In this document: positions 1-8,367 of the stretch, one piece after another | How the letters are laid out: every line of letters starts with the position of its first letter | Numbering within the stretch: the first letter of the stretch is position 1 | Origin: Caulobacter sp. RHG1 | Lineage (GTDB): Bacteria; Pseudomonadota; Alphaproteobacteria; Caulobacterales; Caulobacteraceae | Reading direction: 5' to 3' | Length of the DNA stretch: 64,000 bases | Assembly: GCF_013181195.1 (NCBI RefSeq) | Contig: NZ_SMZP01000005.1 | Coordinates: 248,001-312,000, forward strand | Translations under genes and position numbers: made by a program | Notes under the pieces: model-generated | The model's input: the letters and a program-made list of their open reading frames with translations, nothing else | What the model was told of the DNA's origin: nothing | The model's database searches: none

Positions 1-620
1 GCCAGGACGGCGACCATCCGTTCCCGCCGGTGATCGTCTATACCGGGCACGATCTCTCGGCCGACGACGAGCAGCGACTGCGCCGCTACTCCAGTTCGAT
101 CATCATCAAGGGCGCCAAATCGCCCGAGCGCCTGCTGGACGAGGTCTCGCTGTTCCTGCACCAGGTGGTCGCCGAGCTGCCGCCCGAGCAGCAGAAGATG
201 ATCCAGAAGGCGCGCAACCGCGATGCCGTGCTGGAAGGCCGCCGGGTGCTGATCGTCGAGGACGATATCCGCAACGTCTACTCGCTGACCAACGTCCTGG
301 AGCCGCGCGGCGCCGTGGTCGACATCGCCCGCAACGGCCAGGAGGCGATCGACGCCCTGAACCGCTCGGCCGAGGATCCCGCCAAGGCCATCGATCTGGT
401 GCTGATGGACGTGATGATGCCGGTGATGGACGGCCTGACCGCGGCCCGCAAGATCCGCGACGACGCCCGCTGGGGCAAGCTGCCGATCCTGATGCTGACC
501 GCCAAGGCGATGCCTGATGACCAGGAGCGCTGCATCGAGGCCGGCGCCAACGACTACATGGCCAAGCCCATCGATGTGGACAAGCTGCTGTCGCTGGTCC
601 GCGTCTGGATGCCGAGGTAG
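1..620 (+). CDS. Hybrid histidine kinase, C-terminal receiver region (5' truncated by window)
   Basis: The reading frame is open at the window edge and ends at TAG 618-620, so only the C-terminus is present. The first ~60 residues look like the second half of one receiver domain, with VIVYTG at the fourth strand and IIIKGAKSPERL around the conserved Lys. A complete receiver follows, with VLIVEDD as acidic pocket, LVLMDVMMPVMDG carrying the phospho-acceptor Asp, and MAKPID carrying the conserved Lys. Tandem C-terminal receivers are typical of large hybrid sensor kinases, so the kinase core should lie upstream. Two bases separate it from the CheR-type gene, and with the next three genes it forms a tightly packed signalling operon. 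It could instead be a stand-alone multi-receiver protein. Confidence 0.85.
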   Translation, partial: QDGDHPFPPVIVYTGHDLSADDEQRLRRYSSSIIIKGAKSPERLLDEVSLFLHQVVAELPPEQQKMIQKARNRDAVLEGRRVLIVEDDIRNVYSLTNVLEPRGAVVDIARNGQEAIDALNRSAEDPAKAIDLVLMDVMMPVMDGLTAARKIRDDARWGKLPILMLTAKAMPDDQERCIEAGANDYMAKPIDVDKLLSLVRVWMPR

Positions 621-622
621 GC

Positions 623-1447
623 GTGGCCGAAGCGGTCGAAGACCTGGAGATCCAGCTGCTGCTGGAAGCGCTGTTTCAGCGCTATCACTATGACTTCCGC
701 CACTACGCGCGGGCGTCGATCAAGCGGCGGCTGATCCAGGCCCGCATCCAACTGGGCTTTTCGACGATCTCGTCGATGCAGGACCGCGTGTTGCACGATC
801 CGGCCATGCTGCCGCGCCTGCTCGACTATCTGACGGTCCAGGTCAGCGAGATGTTCCGAGACCCGTCCTATTTCCGGGCGCTGCGCGAGAAGGTCCTGCC
901 ACATCTGAGCACCTATCCGTCGCTCAAGGTCTGGATCGCCGGCAGCAGCACAGGCGAAGAGGTCTATTCCCTGGCCATCCTGTTCAAGGAGGAGGGCCTC
1001 TACGACCGGACGATCTTCTACGCGACCGATATCAATCCCGAGGCGCTGGCGGCTGCGCAGGCTGGCGTCTATGCGCTGGACCGGATCCGCAAGTTCACCG
1101 AGAACCACCAGAAGTCCGGCGGCCGGTCCTCGCTCTCAGACTACTACACCGCCGCCTATGGCCGGGCGGTGTTCGACAAGAGCCTGAAGGAGAATGTGGT
1201 CTTCTCCGACCACAGCCTGGTGACCGACGCCGTCTTCGCCGAGATGCACCTGATCTCGTGCCGCAACGTGATGATCTATTTCGACCGCCCGCTGCAGGAT
1301 CGCGCCATCGGCCTCTTCCGCGACTCCTTGGCCCGCAAGGGGTTCCTGGGCCTGGGATCCAAGGAAAGCCTGCGCTTTTCCAGTCACGCAAAGGGCTTCT
1401 CCGAGTTCGTCGGCGGCGAGAAGATCTACCAGAGGCGCGAGGCATGA
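623..1447 (+). CDS. CheR-type SAM-dependent protein-glutamate methyltransferase
   Basis: 274 residues, about CheR length, from GTG at 623 two bases after the preceding stop. It has an N-terminal helical CheR domain (about 10-70), then the Rossmann methyltransferase domain with VWIAGSSTGEEVYSLA as the SAM-binding loop, FYATDINPEAL as the acidic residue binding the ribose, and LISCRNVMIYFD near the C-terminus. CheR enzymes methylate glutamates of chemoreceptors. Here the neighbours are histidine kinases and no receptor is adjacent, so the substrate may be the kinase itself or a remote receptor; this is inference. The stop overlaps the following CheB-type start (ATGA). It is separate from the CheR of the chemotaxis operon at 50909-51772. 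Confidence 0.88.
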   Translation: MAEAVEDLEIQLLLEALFQRYHYDFRHYARASIKRRLIQARIQLGFSTISSMQDRVLHDPAMLPRLLDYLTVQVSEMFRDPSYFRALREKVLPHLSTYPSLKVWIAGSSTGEEVYSLAILFKEEGLYDRTIFYATDINPEALAAAQAGVYALDRIRKFTENHQKSGGRSSLSDYYTAAYGRAVFDKSLKENVVFSDHSLVTDAVFAEMHLISCRNVMIYFDRPLQDRAIGLFRDSLARKGFLGLGSKESLRFSSHAKGFSEFVGGEKIYQRREA

Positions 1448-2031
1448 CCGCGCCGTCTCCCTCAAGACCCCATACGGCCGTGGTGATTGGAGCTTCGGCG
1501 GGCGCCGTCCAGGCGCTGCTCGCCACCCTGCCCGCCCTTCCGGCCGACTTCAGCCTGCCGATCCTGGTGGTCGTCCACGTGCCGCCTGACCGCGACAACG
1601 CCCTAGCCTCTCTGCTGCAGGCCAAGTGCGCGCTGACCGTGAAGGAGGCCGAGGACAAGGAGCCTATCGCCGCGGGGACCATCTACTTCGCGCCAGCGGA
1701 CTATCACCTGCTGGTCGAGGCCGGAGGCACCTTGGCGCTGTCCACCGATGAGCCGGTCAACTACTCGCGACCGTCGATCGACGTCTTGCTGGAAAGCGCC
1801 GCCGACGCCTACGGCGACGGACTGGTCGGTCTCGTCCTGACCGGCGCCAATCATGACGGCGCGGCAGGCTTGAAAGCTATCCACGACGCCGGCGGGATCG
1901 CCATTGTTCAGGACCCGACGGACGCCTACGCCGCCGTCATGCCACAAGCCGCGCTGGATGCATGCCCCGCCGCCACAACCATGAATCTCGATGCCATCGC
2001 ATCGTACCTGTCGAGTTTGGGAAGCGCATGA
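1444..2031 (+). CDS. Stand-alone CheB-type methylesterase catalytic domain
   Basis: 195 residues from ATG 1444, which overlaps the upstream stop as ATGA. The whole protein matches the C-terminal catalytic domain of CheB: VVIGASAGA holds the nucleophile Ser, VVHVPP the catalytic His, and LTGANHDGAAG the catalytic Asp. The N-terminal receiver that normally inhibits CheB is absent, so activity would be constitutive or controlled through partners. CheB hydrolyses methyl-glutamate esters or deamidates glutamine on receptors. The adjacent CheR-type gene suggests a reversible methylation pair serving the flanking kinases. The stop overlaps the next gene by ATGA. Confidence 0.88.
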   Translation: MTAPSPSRPHTAVVIGASAGAVQALLATLPALPADFSLPILVVVHVPPDRDNALASLLQAKCALTVKEAEDKEPIAAGTIYFAPADYHLLVEAGGTLALSTDEPVNYSRPSIDVLLESAADAYGDGLVGLVLTGANHDGAAGLKAIHDAGGIAIVQDPTDAYAAVMPQAALDACPAATTMNLDAIASYLSSLGSA

Positions 2032-3167
2032 CGCCCGCGGACAAGCCGATCAACTTCCTCCTGGTCGACGATCTCGAGGAGAACCTGCTGGCCCTGGAAG
2101 CGCTGCTCCAGCGCGACGGCCTGACCTGCCTGAAGGCCCGGTCCGGCGAAGAAGCCCTGGAACTCTTGCTGGTGCACGAGGTGGCCCTGGCGCTGCTGGA
2201 CGTCCAGATGCCGGGCATGGACGGCTTTGAACTGGCCGAGTTCATGCGGGGCAGCGAGCGCGCGCGCCACATCCCGATCATTTTCGTGACCGCTGGCGCA
2301 GCCAGCCCGCAGCGGCGTTTCCGCGGCTATGAGGCCGGCGCGGTCGACTTCATCCAGAAACCGATCGAGACCCATATCCTGCGCAGCAAGGCCAATGTGT
2401 TCTTCGATCTCTATCAGCAGCGCCAGCAGATCGAGACCCAGCGCGACGACCTGGAGGCGGCCGCCCACGCGCTGCGTCTAGCGGACCGACACAAGGACAA
2501 CTTCCTGGCCGTGCTGGCCCATGAGCTTCGCAACCCCGTCGCGGCGCTGGCCGGCGGACTGCATCTGCTGAACAAGGACATCCCGCCAGAGCGCTCACAA
2601 GATATCCGCATGCGGATGGACCGCATGCTCGACCATCTGAGCCATCTGGTGGACGACCTGTTGGATGTCTCGCGCGTGAGCCAGGGCAAGATCGCGCTGA
2701 AGAAGACGCGCGTGGCGCTGGCCGAAGTGTTGCGGTCGGCGACCGAGGCCAGTCAGCACAATCTGGAAGCCGCCAGCCACACGTTCATCGCTGACATTCC
2801 CGAGACGCCGATCTGGCTGGACGCCGACCACACTCGCCTGGCGCAGATCGTCGCCAATCTGCTCAACAACGCCGCCAAGTACACGCCGCCGGGCGGCACC
2901 GTGTCGCTGAACGCTGCCGTGTCCGACGACGTGGTGGAGATCAGGGTGAGCGACAACGGCGTCGGCATCCCGCCCGAAATGCAGCCGAAGATCTTCGAGA
3001 TCTTCGCCCAGGTCGAGGATCACCTGGGCAAGGCGCAAGGCGGCCTCGGCATCGGCCTGGCGCTGGTCAAGCAGTTGGTCGCGCTGCACGGCGGCGCCAT
3101 TGCGGTGGACAGTTCGGGTGAAGGCCTGGGCAGCACGTTCACGGTGCGCCTGCCGATCACGCCGTAA
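2028..3167 (+). CDS. Response regulator/histidine kinase with N-terminal receiver
   Basis: 379 residues from ATG 2028, which overlaps the CheB-type stop (ATGA); an upstream in-frame start would run far into that gene. It has an N-terminal receiver (about 8-125) with FLLVDDLEEN, phospho-acceptor Asp58 in LLDVQMPGMDG and FIQKPIE. A linker follows, then a HisKA domain with phospho-acceptor His165 in LAVLAHELRNP, and a HATPase_c domain with LLNNAAKYTPPGG (N box), VSDNGVGIPPE (G1) and GGLGIGLALVKQLV (G2). No membrane segment is visible, so it should be cytosolic. It may receive phosphate from the upstream hybrid kinase. The operon seems to end here; GH105 starts 106 bases downstream. Confidence 0.92.
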   Translation: MTPADKPINFLLVDDLEENLLALEALLQRDGLTCLKARSGEEALELLLVHEVALALLDVQMPGMDGFELAEFMRGSERARHIPIIFVTAGAASPQRRFRGYEAGAVDFIQKPIETHILRSKANVFFDLYQQRQQIETQRDDLEAAAHALRLADRHKDNFLAVLAHELRNPVAALAGGLHLLNKDIPPERSQDIRMRMDRMLDHLSHLVDDLLDVSRVSQGKIALKKTRVALAEVLRSATEASQHNLEAASHTFIADIPETPIWLDADHTRLAQIVANLLNNAAKYTPPGGTVSLNAAVSDDVVEIRVSDNGVGIPPEMQPKIFEIFAQVEDHLGKAQGGLGIGLALVKQLVALHGGAIAVDSSGEGLGSTFTVRLPITP

Positions 3168-3204
3168 GCGAGCCTGGCCGGCGACCTTTCCTGCGATTTC
3201 AGTC

Positions 3205-3240
3205 TGTGGAATAGGTGTCCGCATATTGAATAATGACACC
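3205..3240 (+). promoter_or_regulatory. Candidate operator/promoter region of the GH105 gene
   Basis: Between the kinase stop and the GH105 start. Positions 3205-3228 match 8279-8302, in front of the pectate lyase gene, at 16 of 24 ungapped positions; the shared core is TGGnAnnGGTnnCC followed by CATATT. It also holds an inverted repeat GGTGTC (3214-3219) / GACACC (3235-3240) and the heptamer AATAGGT (3210-3216). A shared regulator of the pectin genes is inferred, not shown. Confidence 0.4.
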
Positions 3241-3273
3241 GGTTGCACCGGCGTCGCGTGGAGGATTTCGCCC

Positions 3274-5526
3274 TTGTCTCGAGCCCCCTCCAGCCTCTCT
3301 CTGATCGCGCTTCTACTGGCCGGGGCCGCGATCACGGCCACCGCGCCTGCGCTCGCGGCTCCCGCCTCCCGGCCGATTGCGGCGACGTCCCAGATCCCGG
3401 CTCCCGAGACCGTGCTAGCCCGCCTCGTGCGCGCCAACGCCGCCCAGATGGCGGCCATGCGCGCCGAGCCGATCCCGGTAACCACCGGCGGCGCGGTGCG
3501 CGAGATGTCGTCCAACTGGGTCTCGGCCACCTACTATGTCGGCGCCGCGCGCCTGGCCCGCGTGACCCAGGACCAGGACACCCTGAAGTTCCTGACCGAC
3601 GCGGCCGAGCACTACAACTACGCCCTGCGCGGCGCGAAATCCGGCAAGACCATGTTGAACGCCGACGAGATGGCGATCGGCGCGCTGTATCAAGAGCTCT
3701 ATGCCCGTCGCGGGCAGGAGGGCGTGATCATGCCGCTACGGCAGCGCCTGGACTGGGCCCTGCCGCATCTGGCCCGCCTGCCCATCCCCGAGCATCTGGT
3801 CTGGTGGTGGAGCGACTCGCTCTTCATGGCCCCGCCGGTTCTGGCGCGGATGAGCGTGCTGGACGGCGACCGCAAGTACCTGGACGCCATGGACAAGCAG
3901 TGGTGGCGCACCTTCGCCCGCCTCTATGATCCGGACGAGAGCCTCTACTATCGCGACGAGCGCTTCATCGAGCGCCGCGACGAACAGGGCCGCAAGCTCT
4001 TCTGGTCGCGCGGCAACGGATGGGTGATGGGCGGCATGGCCCGCGTGCTGGAAGCGATGCCGGCCGACTACATCCAGCGCCCGCGCTATCTGATGGTCTT
4101 CCAGACCATGGCCAAACGGGTCGCGGGCCTGCAGCGCGCCGACGGCCTGTGGGCGTCCAGCCTGATGCAGCCGGAGAGTTTCCCGGAACCCGAGACCTCC
4201 GGTTCGGCCTTCTTCGTCTACGCCCTGGCCTGGGGGATCAATCACGGCGTCCTCGACCGCGCCACCTACCTGCCGGTGGTCCTCAAGGGCTGGAAGGGTC
4301 TGGAAGCCCAGGTGCTGCCCGACGGCATGATCGGCGCGGTGCAGAAAACCGGCGACCAGCCCGTGGCCACCGCCGCCGCGGACATCGGTCCGTACGGCAC
4401 GGGCGCCTTCCTGCTGGCGGGCCTGGAGGTCATGAACCTCTCCAAGCCGGTCGCCGCCCTGCCCCTGGCCGAGCCGCCGCGAGACACGCCGGCATTCATC
4501 GCCGCCACGACTCCGACCCCGGCCCTGCCCCGCACCGTGCGCGGTCCCGAGGAAGAGATCCGCCACGCCACCGAGATGAAGGCCGTGGCCGCTCTGGCCT
4601 ATGACCCGCTGATCGAGGGCCCAGGCCTGGCGCCGGCCAGGGCTCCAGCCGCCGCGCCGGGCCAGCCGACGCCGCCGAAGATGATCTTCCGCATGGCGCC
4701 GCCGCCCCCCGGCCAGGACCAGCCGCGCGCCACGGTCCGCTACGCCCCCGAGCGCTACGACGACATCCTGTGGGAGAACGACCGCACGGCCCACCGCATC
4801 TACGGCCCGGCCTTGGAGCAGTACGAGCCGCCCTCGACCTCGGGCATCGACGCCTGGGGCAAGAGCGTGCGCTACCCGTTCATGACCCGCCAGCTGCGCA
4901 CCGGCGACCAGCACGCCTATCACGGCGAGGGCATCGACTATTACAACGTCAAGACCTGGCGCGGCGCCGGCGGCCTCGGCGTCTGGGACGACGGCAAGCT
5001 GTGGGTGTCGCGCAACTGGAAGGACTACAAGATCCTGAAGGACGGCCCCGACGTGGCCTCGTTCAAGGTCGACTACGCGCCCTGGAAAGTCGGTGAAAAG
5101 CGCGAGGTCTGGGAAAGCCGGACCGTCGCCCTGCCGATGGGCACGAACTTCACCCGGATGGTCTCGACCTTCGGCTCGAACGCCAAAGGCCCGATCACCG
5201 TGGCGATCGGCATCACCAAGAAGCCGACCGCCGATCGGCCCGGCGACTTCCAGGCCGACAAGGCCAAGGGCGCCTTCACGTTCTGGGACGTCACCGATCC
5301 CGACAAGGGCACAATGGGCCTGGCCCTGCTGGTCGACCCGCGCCAAATCGTCGACGTGGTCGAGACCGACAGCGACTGGCTGGTGCTGGTCAAGGTCACG
5401 CCCGGCAAGCCGTTCGTCTACTACATGGGCGCGGCCTGGGACAAAGGGTTGGACTTCCACGATCGCGGCGAGTGGGAAACCTACGTCCAGGCCCAGACGC
5501 CCGACTTCAATCCGGCGAGGAAGTAG
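3274..5526 (+). CDS. Exported GH105-DUF4861 fusion (unsaturated rhamnogalacturonyl hydrolase-like)
   Basis: 750 residues from TTG 3274. That start has GGAGG at 3260-3264 at good spacing and gives a clean signal peptide (SLIALLLAGAAITATAPALA). Residues ~50-400 resemble GH105 (YteR/RhiN type), an (alpha/alpha)6 barrel with WWWSDSLFMAPPVLARM, LFWSRGNGWVMGGMARV and ETSGSAFFVYALAWGI. GH105 enzymes remove the unsaturated uronic acid from the non-reducing end of pectic oligosaccharides made by lyases. A proline-rich linker leads to a DUF4861-like domain (~490-745) starting near RYDDILWENDRTAHRIYG, whose role I cannot assign. Most GH105 proteins are about 350-400 residues, so the fusion is notable. 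GH28 follows two bases after the stop. Confidence 0.88.
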   Translation: MSRAPSSLSLIALLLAGAAITATAPALAAPASRPIAATSQIPAPETVLARLVRANAAQMAAMRAEPIPVTTGGAVREMSSNWVSATYYVGAARLARVTQDQDTLKFLTDAAEHYNYALRGAKSGKTMLNADEMAIGALYQELYARRGQEGVIMPLRQRLDWALPHLARLPIPEHLVWWWSDSLFMAPPVLARMSVLDGDRKYLDAMDKQWWRTFARLYDPDESLYYRDERFIERRDEQGRKLFWSRGNGWVMGGMARVLEAMPADYIQRPRYLMVFQTMAKRVAGLQRADGLWASSLMQPESFPEPETSGSAFFVYALAWGINHGVLDRATYLPVVLKGWKGLEAQVLPDGMIGAVQKTGDQPVATAAADIGPYGTGAFLLAGLEVMNLSKPVAALPLAEPPRDTPAFIAATTPTPALPRTVRGPEEEIRHATEMKAVAALAYDPLIEGPGLAPARAPAAAPGQPTPPKMIFRMAPPPPGQDQPRATVRYAPERYDDILWENDRTAHRIYGPALEQYEPPSTSGIDAWGKSVRYPFMTRQLRTGDQHAYHGEGIDYYNVKTWRGAGGLGVWDDGKLWVSRNWKDYKILKDGPDVASFKVDYAPWKVGEKREVWESRTVALPMGTNFTRMVSTFGSNAKGPITVAIGITKKPTADRPGDFQADKAKGAFTFWDVTDPDKGTMGLALLVDPRQIVDVVETDSDWLVLVKVTPGKPFVYYMGAAWDKGLDFHDRGEWETYVQAQTPDFNPARK

Positions 5527-5528
5527 CC

Positions 5529-6890
5529 ATGGACCGTCGCGCCCTCTTCCAGCTCGGCCTTGCAGTCGTGTCCGCGCCGAGCCTGGCCCTGGCGGCCGGC
5601 AAGGCGATCCAGGCCAACGCCCACGGGGCGCGCGGCGACGGCAAGACGCTGAATACCAAGTCCATCCAGGCCGCCATCGACGCGGCGGCCAACGCCGGCG
5701 GTGTGGTGGCCTTCCAGCCGGGCGTCTATCTGACTGGGGCCCTCTTCCTGAAGTCGGGCGTCACCCTGCGGCTGGACAAGGGGGTGACCTTGCTGGGCTC
5801 GCAGAACCTGGCCGACTACCCCGAGCTGCCCACCCGCGTGGCCGGCATCGAGCTGACCTGGCCGGCGGCCCTGATCAATGTCTACAAGCAGAAGAACGTC
5901 CGCATCGTCGGCGACGGGACCATCGACGGCGATGGCAAGGTGTTCTGGGACAGCTACTGGGCGCTGCGCCGCAAGTACGATCCCAAGGGCCTGCGCTGGG
6001 CCGCCGACTACGACTGCAAGCGCCCGCGCCTGATCCAGGTGTTCGAGAGCGAGCAGGTCGAGCTGGCCGGACCGCGCCTGCGCCGCGCTGGCTTCTGGAC
6101 GGTGCATGTCTGCTACTCGCACGACGTCCGCATCACCGACATCGAGATCCGCAACAACGAGGGCGGCCGCGGCCCGTCGACCGACGGCGTCGACATCGAC
6201 TCCTCGCACGACGTGCTGGTCGAGCGGATCGACGTGGCCTGCAACGACGACGCCCTGTGCCTGAAGGCCGGCCGCGACGCCGACGGCCTGCGCGTGGCGC
6301 GACCGACCTACAACGTCGTCATCCGCGACTGCGTGGTCCGAGACGCCTCGGCCGGGATCACCTTTGGCAGTGAGACTTCCGGCGGCTTCCACGACATCAA
6401 GGTGTCGGGTCTGAAGGTCCACCACCCCACGCCCGTGGGCATCCTGTTCAAGTCGGCCCATACGCGCGGCGGGACAGTCTCGAACATCGACATCGCCGAC
6501 ATGCATCTGCAGGACGTCTTCACGGTGTTCCGCGTCAACCTGAACTGGAACCCGACCTACAGCTACGCCGAGATCCCGGCCGGCATGACCGACGTGCCGC
6601 CCTACTGGCGAGTGATGACGCAGGTCGTGCCGCCGGATCAGGGCCGCTGCCGCCTGCGCGATGTGCGGATCAAGGACATCAAGGCCATCGGCGCCAAGAC
6701 CGCCTTCGAGGTCGCCGCCTTCTCCGACCTGCCGCTGGAGCGCTTCAGCTTCGACAACCTGGATCTGGACAGCCAGACCGGCGGCCGCATCGCCAACGCC
6801 CGCGACTGGCGCTTCACGCGCACGAAGATCGACACCCTGGACGGCAAGCCGCCCGAGGTTCTGGACTCCTCGGGCGTGACGGGCCTCTAA
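5529..6890 (+). CDS. GH28 polygalacturonase-family glycoside hydrolase, exported
   Basis: 453 residues from ATG 5529, two bases after the GH105 stop, so translational coupling is likely. The N-terminus MDRRALFQLGLAVVSAPSLA looks like a twin-arginine or Sec signal. A right-handed beta-helix follows from about residue 28 (ARGDGKTLNTKSIQAAID). GH28 signatures are STDGVDID (Asp219, Asp222), CNDDALCLKAG (Asp240-Asp241) and GITFGSETSGG in place of the usual GHG, as in exo-acting polygalacturonases of the family. It hydrolyses alpha-1,4 bonds in polygalacturonate or related pectic chains, here probably oligosaccharides in the periplasm. It converges with PL22, leaving seven bases between the stops. 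Confidence 0.92.
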   Translation: MDRRALFQLGLAVVSAPSLALAAGKAIQANAHGARGDGKTLNTKSIQAAIDAAANAGGVVAFQPGVYLTGALFLKSGVTLRLDKGVTLLGSQNLADYPELPTRVAGIELTWPAALINVYKQKNVRIVGDGTIDGDGKVFWDSYWALRRKYDPKGLRWAADYDCKRPRLIQVFESEQVELAGPRLRRAGFWTVHVCYSHDVRITDIEIRNNEGGRGPSTDGVDIDSSHDVLVERIDVACNDDALCLKAGRDADGLRVARPTYNVVIRDCVVRDASAGITFGSETSGGFHDIKVSGLKVHHPTPVGILFKSAHTRGGTVSNIDIADMHLQDVFTVFRVNLNWNPTYSYAEIPAGMTDVPPYWRVMTQVVPPDQGRCRLRDVRIKDIKAIGAKTAFEVAAFSDLPLERFSFDNLDLDSQTGGRIANARDWRFTRTKIDTLDGKPPEVLDSSGVTGL

Positions 6891-6897
6891 GCCGGCC

Positions 6898-8262
6898 TCA
6901 GGTCTTGGCGAGCTCGACCGCATAGACGTGGTTGGCGCCATGCATGTTCGAGGTGAAAACGATCCACTTCTGGTCCGGCGTGAAGGTCAGGTTGGGCTCC
7001 AGCCGGTAGTCGTGGGCCGACATGTCGACCAGCTTCTCGCTGGCCATCTTGTCCACGGTGATCAGTTCGTCCGTGTAGTACTGGGTGGCCGCGTCGCGAA
7101 TGGTCTCGGGGCGGAAGGCGTAGATCCACTTGCCGTCCTTGGCGTGGGCGACCATGTCCTCGTCGCCGCCGTCGCCAGCGAACAGCAGCCCGTCCGGCGC
7201 GACGTTGTAGTGCACCGACCACTCGTTCTGCTCGACCCGGCGATACAGCTTCTTGCCCGTGGCCAACTCATGGCCGGCGATCCAGAACACCTGGCCGCGC
7301 GGGGTCTGCAGATCGTACCAGATCCACTTGCCGTCGGCCGAGAAGAACTCGTGACCGGCGATCTCGAAGTTCATGGTTCGGGTGTGGATCTTGGTCAGAC
7401 CCGAACCATCGGACCGCACCGTCCAGATGCGGTCGACGCGGTGCCAGGGTCCCTCGTGGCAGAACATCACCAGCCCCGGATCGGTCGGCGAGAACTGGAT
7501 GTGGCCCAGCCAGCGCACCGACTTGTGGACCACGGTGCGGACGCCGCTCTTCAGGTCGATGACGAAGATCTCGGCCGGCACATCGGTCTCGAAGCGCTCG
7601 GTCATCCGCACGCCCTTGGCCTTGGCGAAGGAGAGCGGCTTGCCGTCGGGACCGTTGGCCGCGTACTCGGCCTGGCCGAAGCGCTTGCGGTCGTCTTCGG
7701 TCTGGGGCTGCAGCGGCTTGGCGCCATACGACACGGAGCCGGCCAGCAGCGTGCCGTCGGCGTTGATCGAGTTGATCGCCCCGGCTGGGATCTGGGCGAT
7801 CTTGCGGACCTTGCGAGTGTCGACGTCGATGGCCCAGATGGCCTTGGGACGGTCCGCGGCCAGCCCTTCGCCGGGCGCAGTGACCGAATAGAGCACGTCG
7901 CGCGAGTGGCGGGTGGTGAACAGCAGGTCCACGTCCGGCCCCTTGACCAGCAGGCTGACCTTGAAGGTCTTCAGATCGCACAGCCAGATGCCGGCGGCGC
8001 TCTTGAAGACCAGCTGGTCGCCCTGCGGCGTGTAGCCGTTCTGATGGAAATAGAGGCTTTGTGTCCCCGGCTGGGGCGACAGCCGCACGATGCGGTGGCC
8101 GGTCTTGGGATCGACCCAGTCGCGCGGCGGCTCAGCGCCCTTCTCCGCCGTCGACGCGGCCTGCCCGGAGGCCAGGGCCGGCGCGGTCATCGCCGTCGCC
8201 AGCGCCAGGGCGCCGCCGCCCAGGAAGTGACGCCGATGGGTCGAGGTCGTTGGGTTTCGCAT
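6898..8262 (-). CDS. ogl: Oligogalacturonate lyase (PL22), exported
   Basis: 454 residues from ATG 8262; an in-frame ATG at 8271 is an alternative. The N-terminus THRRHFLGGGALALATAM is a Tat-type signal ending near ALASGQA. The body is the seven-bladed propeller of PL22 oligogalacturonate lyases, with GHRIVRLSPQPGTQSLYFHQ at the start and the family's WLGHIQFSPTDPGLVMFCHE and GPWHRVDRIW segments, which carry metal-binding and catalytic histidines. The enzyme cleaves short oligogalacturonates by beta-elimination, releasing 4,5-unsaturated monouronate. Many PL22 enzymes are cytoplasmic, so the export signal is worth noting and fits periplasmic breakdown. It is divergent from PL1. Confidence 0.9.
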   Translation of the reverse strand: MRNPTTSTHRRHFLGGGALALATAMTAPALASGQAASTAEKGAEPPRDWVDPKTGHRIVRLSPQPGTQSLYFHQNGYTPQGDQLVFKSAAGIWLCDLKTFKVSLLVKGPDVDLLFTTRHSRDVLYSVTAPGEGLAADRPKAIWAIDVDTRKVRKIAQIPAGAINSINADGTLLAGSVSYGAKPLQPQTEDDRKRFGQAEYAANGPDGKPLSFAKAKGVRMTERFETDVPAEIFVIDLKSGVRTVVHKSVRWLGHIQFSPTDPGLVMFCHEGPWHRVDRIWTVRSDGSGLTKIHTRTMNFEIAGHEFFSADGKWIWYDLQTPRGQVFWIAGHELATGKKLYRRVEQNEWSVHYNVAPDGLLFAGDGGDEDMVAHAKDGKWIYAFRPETIRDAATQYYTDELITVDKMASEKLVDMSAHDYRLEPNLTFTPDQKWIVFTSNMHGANHVYAVELAKT

Positions 8263-8278
8263 GGAACGCATTCTACGA

Positions 8279-8302
8279 TATGGGACCGGTACCCACATAT
8301 TT
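8279..8302. promoter_or_regulatory. Candidate operator in the divergent PL22/PL1 promoter region
   Basis: This segment contains the imperfect palindrome TGGG-N7-CCCA (8281-8295) flanked by ATAT (8278-8281) and ATAT (8297-8300). Aligned without gaps to 3205-3228 upstream of the GH105 gene it is identical at 16 of 24 positions. It lies 66 bases before the PL1 start and just upstream of the PL22 start, so one bound regulator could control both. The regulator is unknown; the GntR/FCD protein at 12180-12944 is the nearest candidate. Confidence 0.4.
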
Positions 8303-8367
8303 TAACGGCGAGCGCGAATCTGCAACTCTGCGCCTCAGCAGCCGTCAGCGCTGGGGCGAGGAAAACG

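Noticed and set aside
3736..5460. Long minus-strand frame opposite the GH105 gene
   Set aside because: Composition is typical of antisense GC-rich frames, with Gly/His/Arg-rich sequence and no domain or ribosome site.
8258..8273. GCAT repeats near the PL22 start as a possible island operator
   Set aside because: The two GCAT words are direct, not inverted, and lie within the start of the PL22 gene, so they do not fit the island palindrome.
6928..8367. Very long open frame running into the PL1 gene from 6928
   Set aside because: The part before 8368 is antisense to the PL22 gene, has no signal or domain, and the PL1 signal peptide and ribosome site begin at 8368.
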